Origin: Unio delphinus
Lineage: Eukaryota; Mollusca; Bivalvia; Unionida; Unionidae
Direction of reading: 5' to 3'
NCBI GenBank assembly: GCA_029339505.1
Contig: JAQISU010000058.1
Coordinates: 3,239,501 to 3,303,500, forward strand
Length of the DNA stretch: 64,000 bases
The notes beneath the pieces were generated by a model. The model was not told the DNA's origin, did not search any database, and was given only the letters and a program-made list of their open reading frames with translations. This document shows, one piece after another, positions 63,517 to 64,000 of this stretch (its first letter is position 1; each line of letters begins with the position of its first letter). A program made the position numbers and the translations under genes.

Positions 63517-64000
63517 GTTATTGTTCCCATCTTACTGTTTTTGAAATTCCATACATGTAACCGCTAAATGTAATATATGATGAAATACATCAATTCATAT
63601 ATTTGAAGAACAGCAAAAAACATATTCACAAATATAAAACGTACAGCTCTCGTAGTTTAGGAAACGAGGCAGATATAATATAATATAGGGAGTATACAAT
63701 TTCATTTGGTTTAGTGTTTTCTGGTATCACCTTTTGCCGAATAACGAGGTGCTAGCTCATCGATGCCCGAGCACAAAAGGGCAAAAATTTGAACACACGA
63801 ACGTTGATACCCAAAACTAAAGATCTGATAACTATTCGTTCTTAAATGAACTTAGACATTTTGTGCTTTAAGGTTTCTTATGTGAAGGAACTAATTCAAT
63901 CCATGTCTTTAATTCATGGTTTTTCGGGTCGGTACACGCTCCAGATCAAGTGGTGATCATGTCGCTAGAGAGCGCAGATCTACTAATTATTAGCGACTTA
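63517..64000. other. No recognisable feature
   Basis: AT-rich sequence to the window end. Confidence 0.4.

Overview
This is a 64 kb piece of an animal nuclear genome, AT-rich, full of long microsatellites, and built almost entirely from transposable elements and simple or tandem repeats. I found no host protein-coding exon that I would defend, and no rRNA, genuine tRNA gene, CRISPR array or bacterial-type operon. A lophotrochozoan, probably a mollusc and possibly a gastropod, is my best guess. It rests on the retroelement mix (Gmr1-like Ty3/Gypsy elements, two tRNA-headed SINE families, hAT-type MITEs, degenerate LINEs) and is an inference, not something the sequence proves.

Layout. 0.8-3.9 kb: a degenerate LINE (+), split by a SINE (1552-1876) and a 1.4 kb solo LTR (2027-3442). 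4.2-4.6 kb: 84-bp tandem repeat. 7.1-9.0 kb: a better preserved copy of the same LINE on the minus strand. 10-16 kb: (TA)n tracts, a SINE and a hAT-type MITE. 16.27-16.54 kb: nine copies of a 30-bp repeat whose translation repeats KDEL. 17.5-24 kb: two more MITEs, a truncated SINE and long microsatellites. 23.6-29.4 kb: a decayed Ty3/Gypsy element with pol order protease-integrase-RT-RNase H, carrying a SINE inside its integrase. 29.4-31.1 kb: a solo LTR with perfect 5-bp target duplications. 32-40 kb: SINEs, satellites and microsatellites. 40.1-41.1 kb: fragment of a second LINE. 41.7-43.0 kb: a decayed integrase (-), again carrying a SINE.

44.4-50.3 kb is the best preserved element: a young Ty3/Gypsy retrotransposon with two 1,151-bp LTRs (about 1% diverged by eye), primer-binding site, gag with CCHC knuckle, a protease-integrase ORF with a complete DD35E triad, and a polypurine tract. 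It has no reverse transcriptase or RNase H. Protease joined directly to integrase fits the Gmr1-like arrangement (integrase upstream of RT), which the decayed element at 25.8-28.3 kb shows explicitly. The young copy therefore looks like a Gmr1-like element that lost its 3' RT-RNase H part and can only move with enzymes supplied in trans.

50.8-64 kb: a 37-bp tandem array, an unrecognised acidic ORF, microsatellites, a truncated SINE, a 28-bp satellite (59.36-60.13 kb), a compound TA/CATA/GA microsatellite (62.3-62.6 kb) and a final SINE. The window reads as a record of successive insertions (LINE, then SINE and LTR inside it; Gypsy, then SINE inside it), several datable by nesting and target-site duplications.
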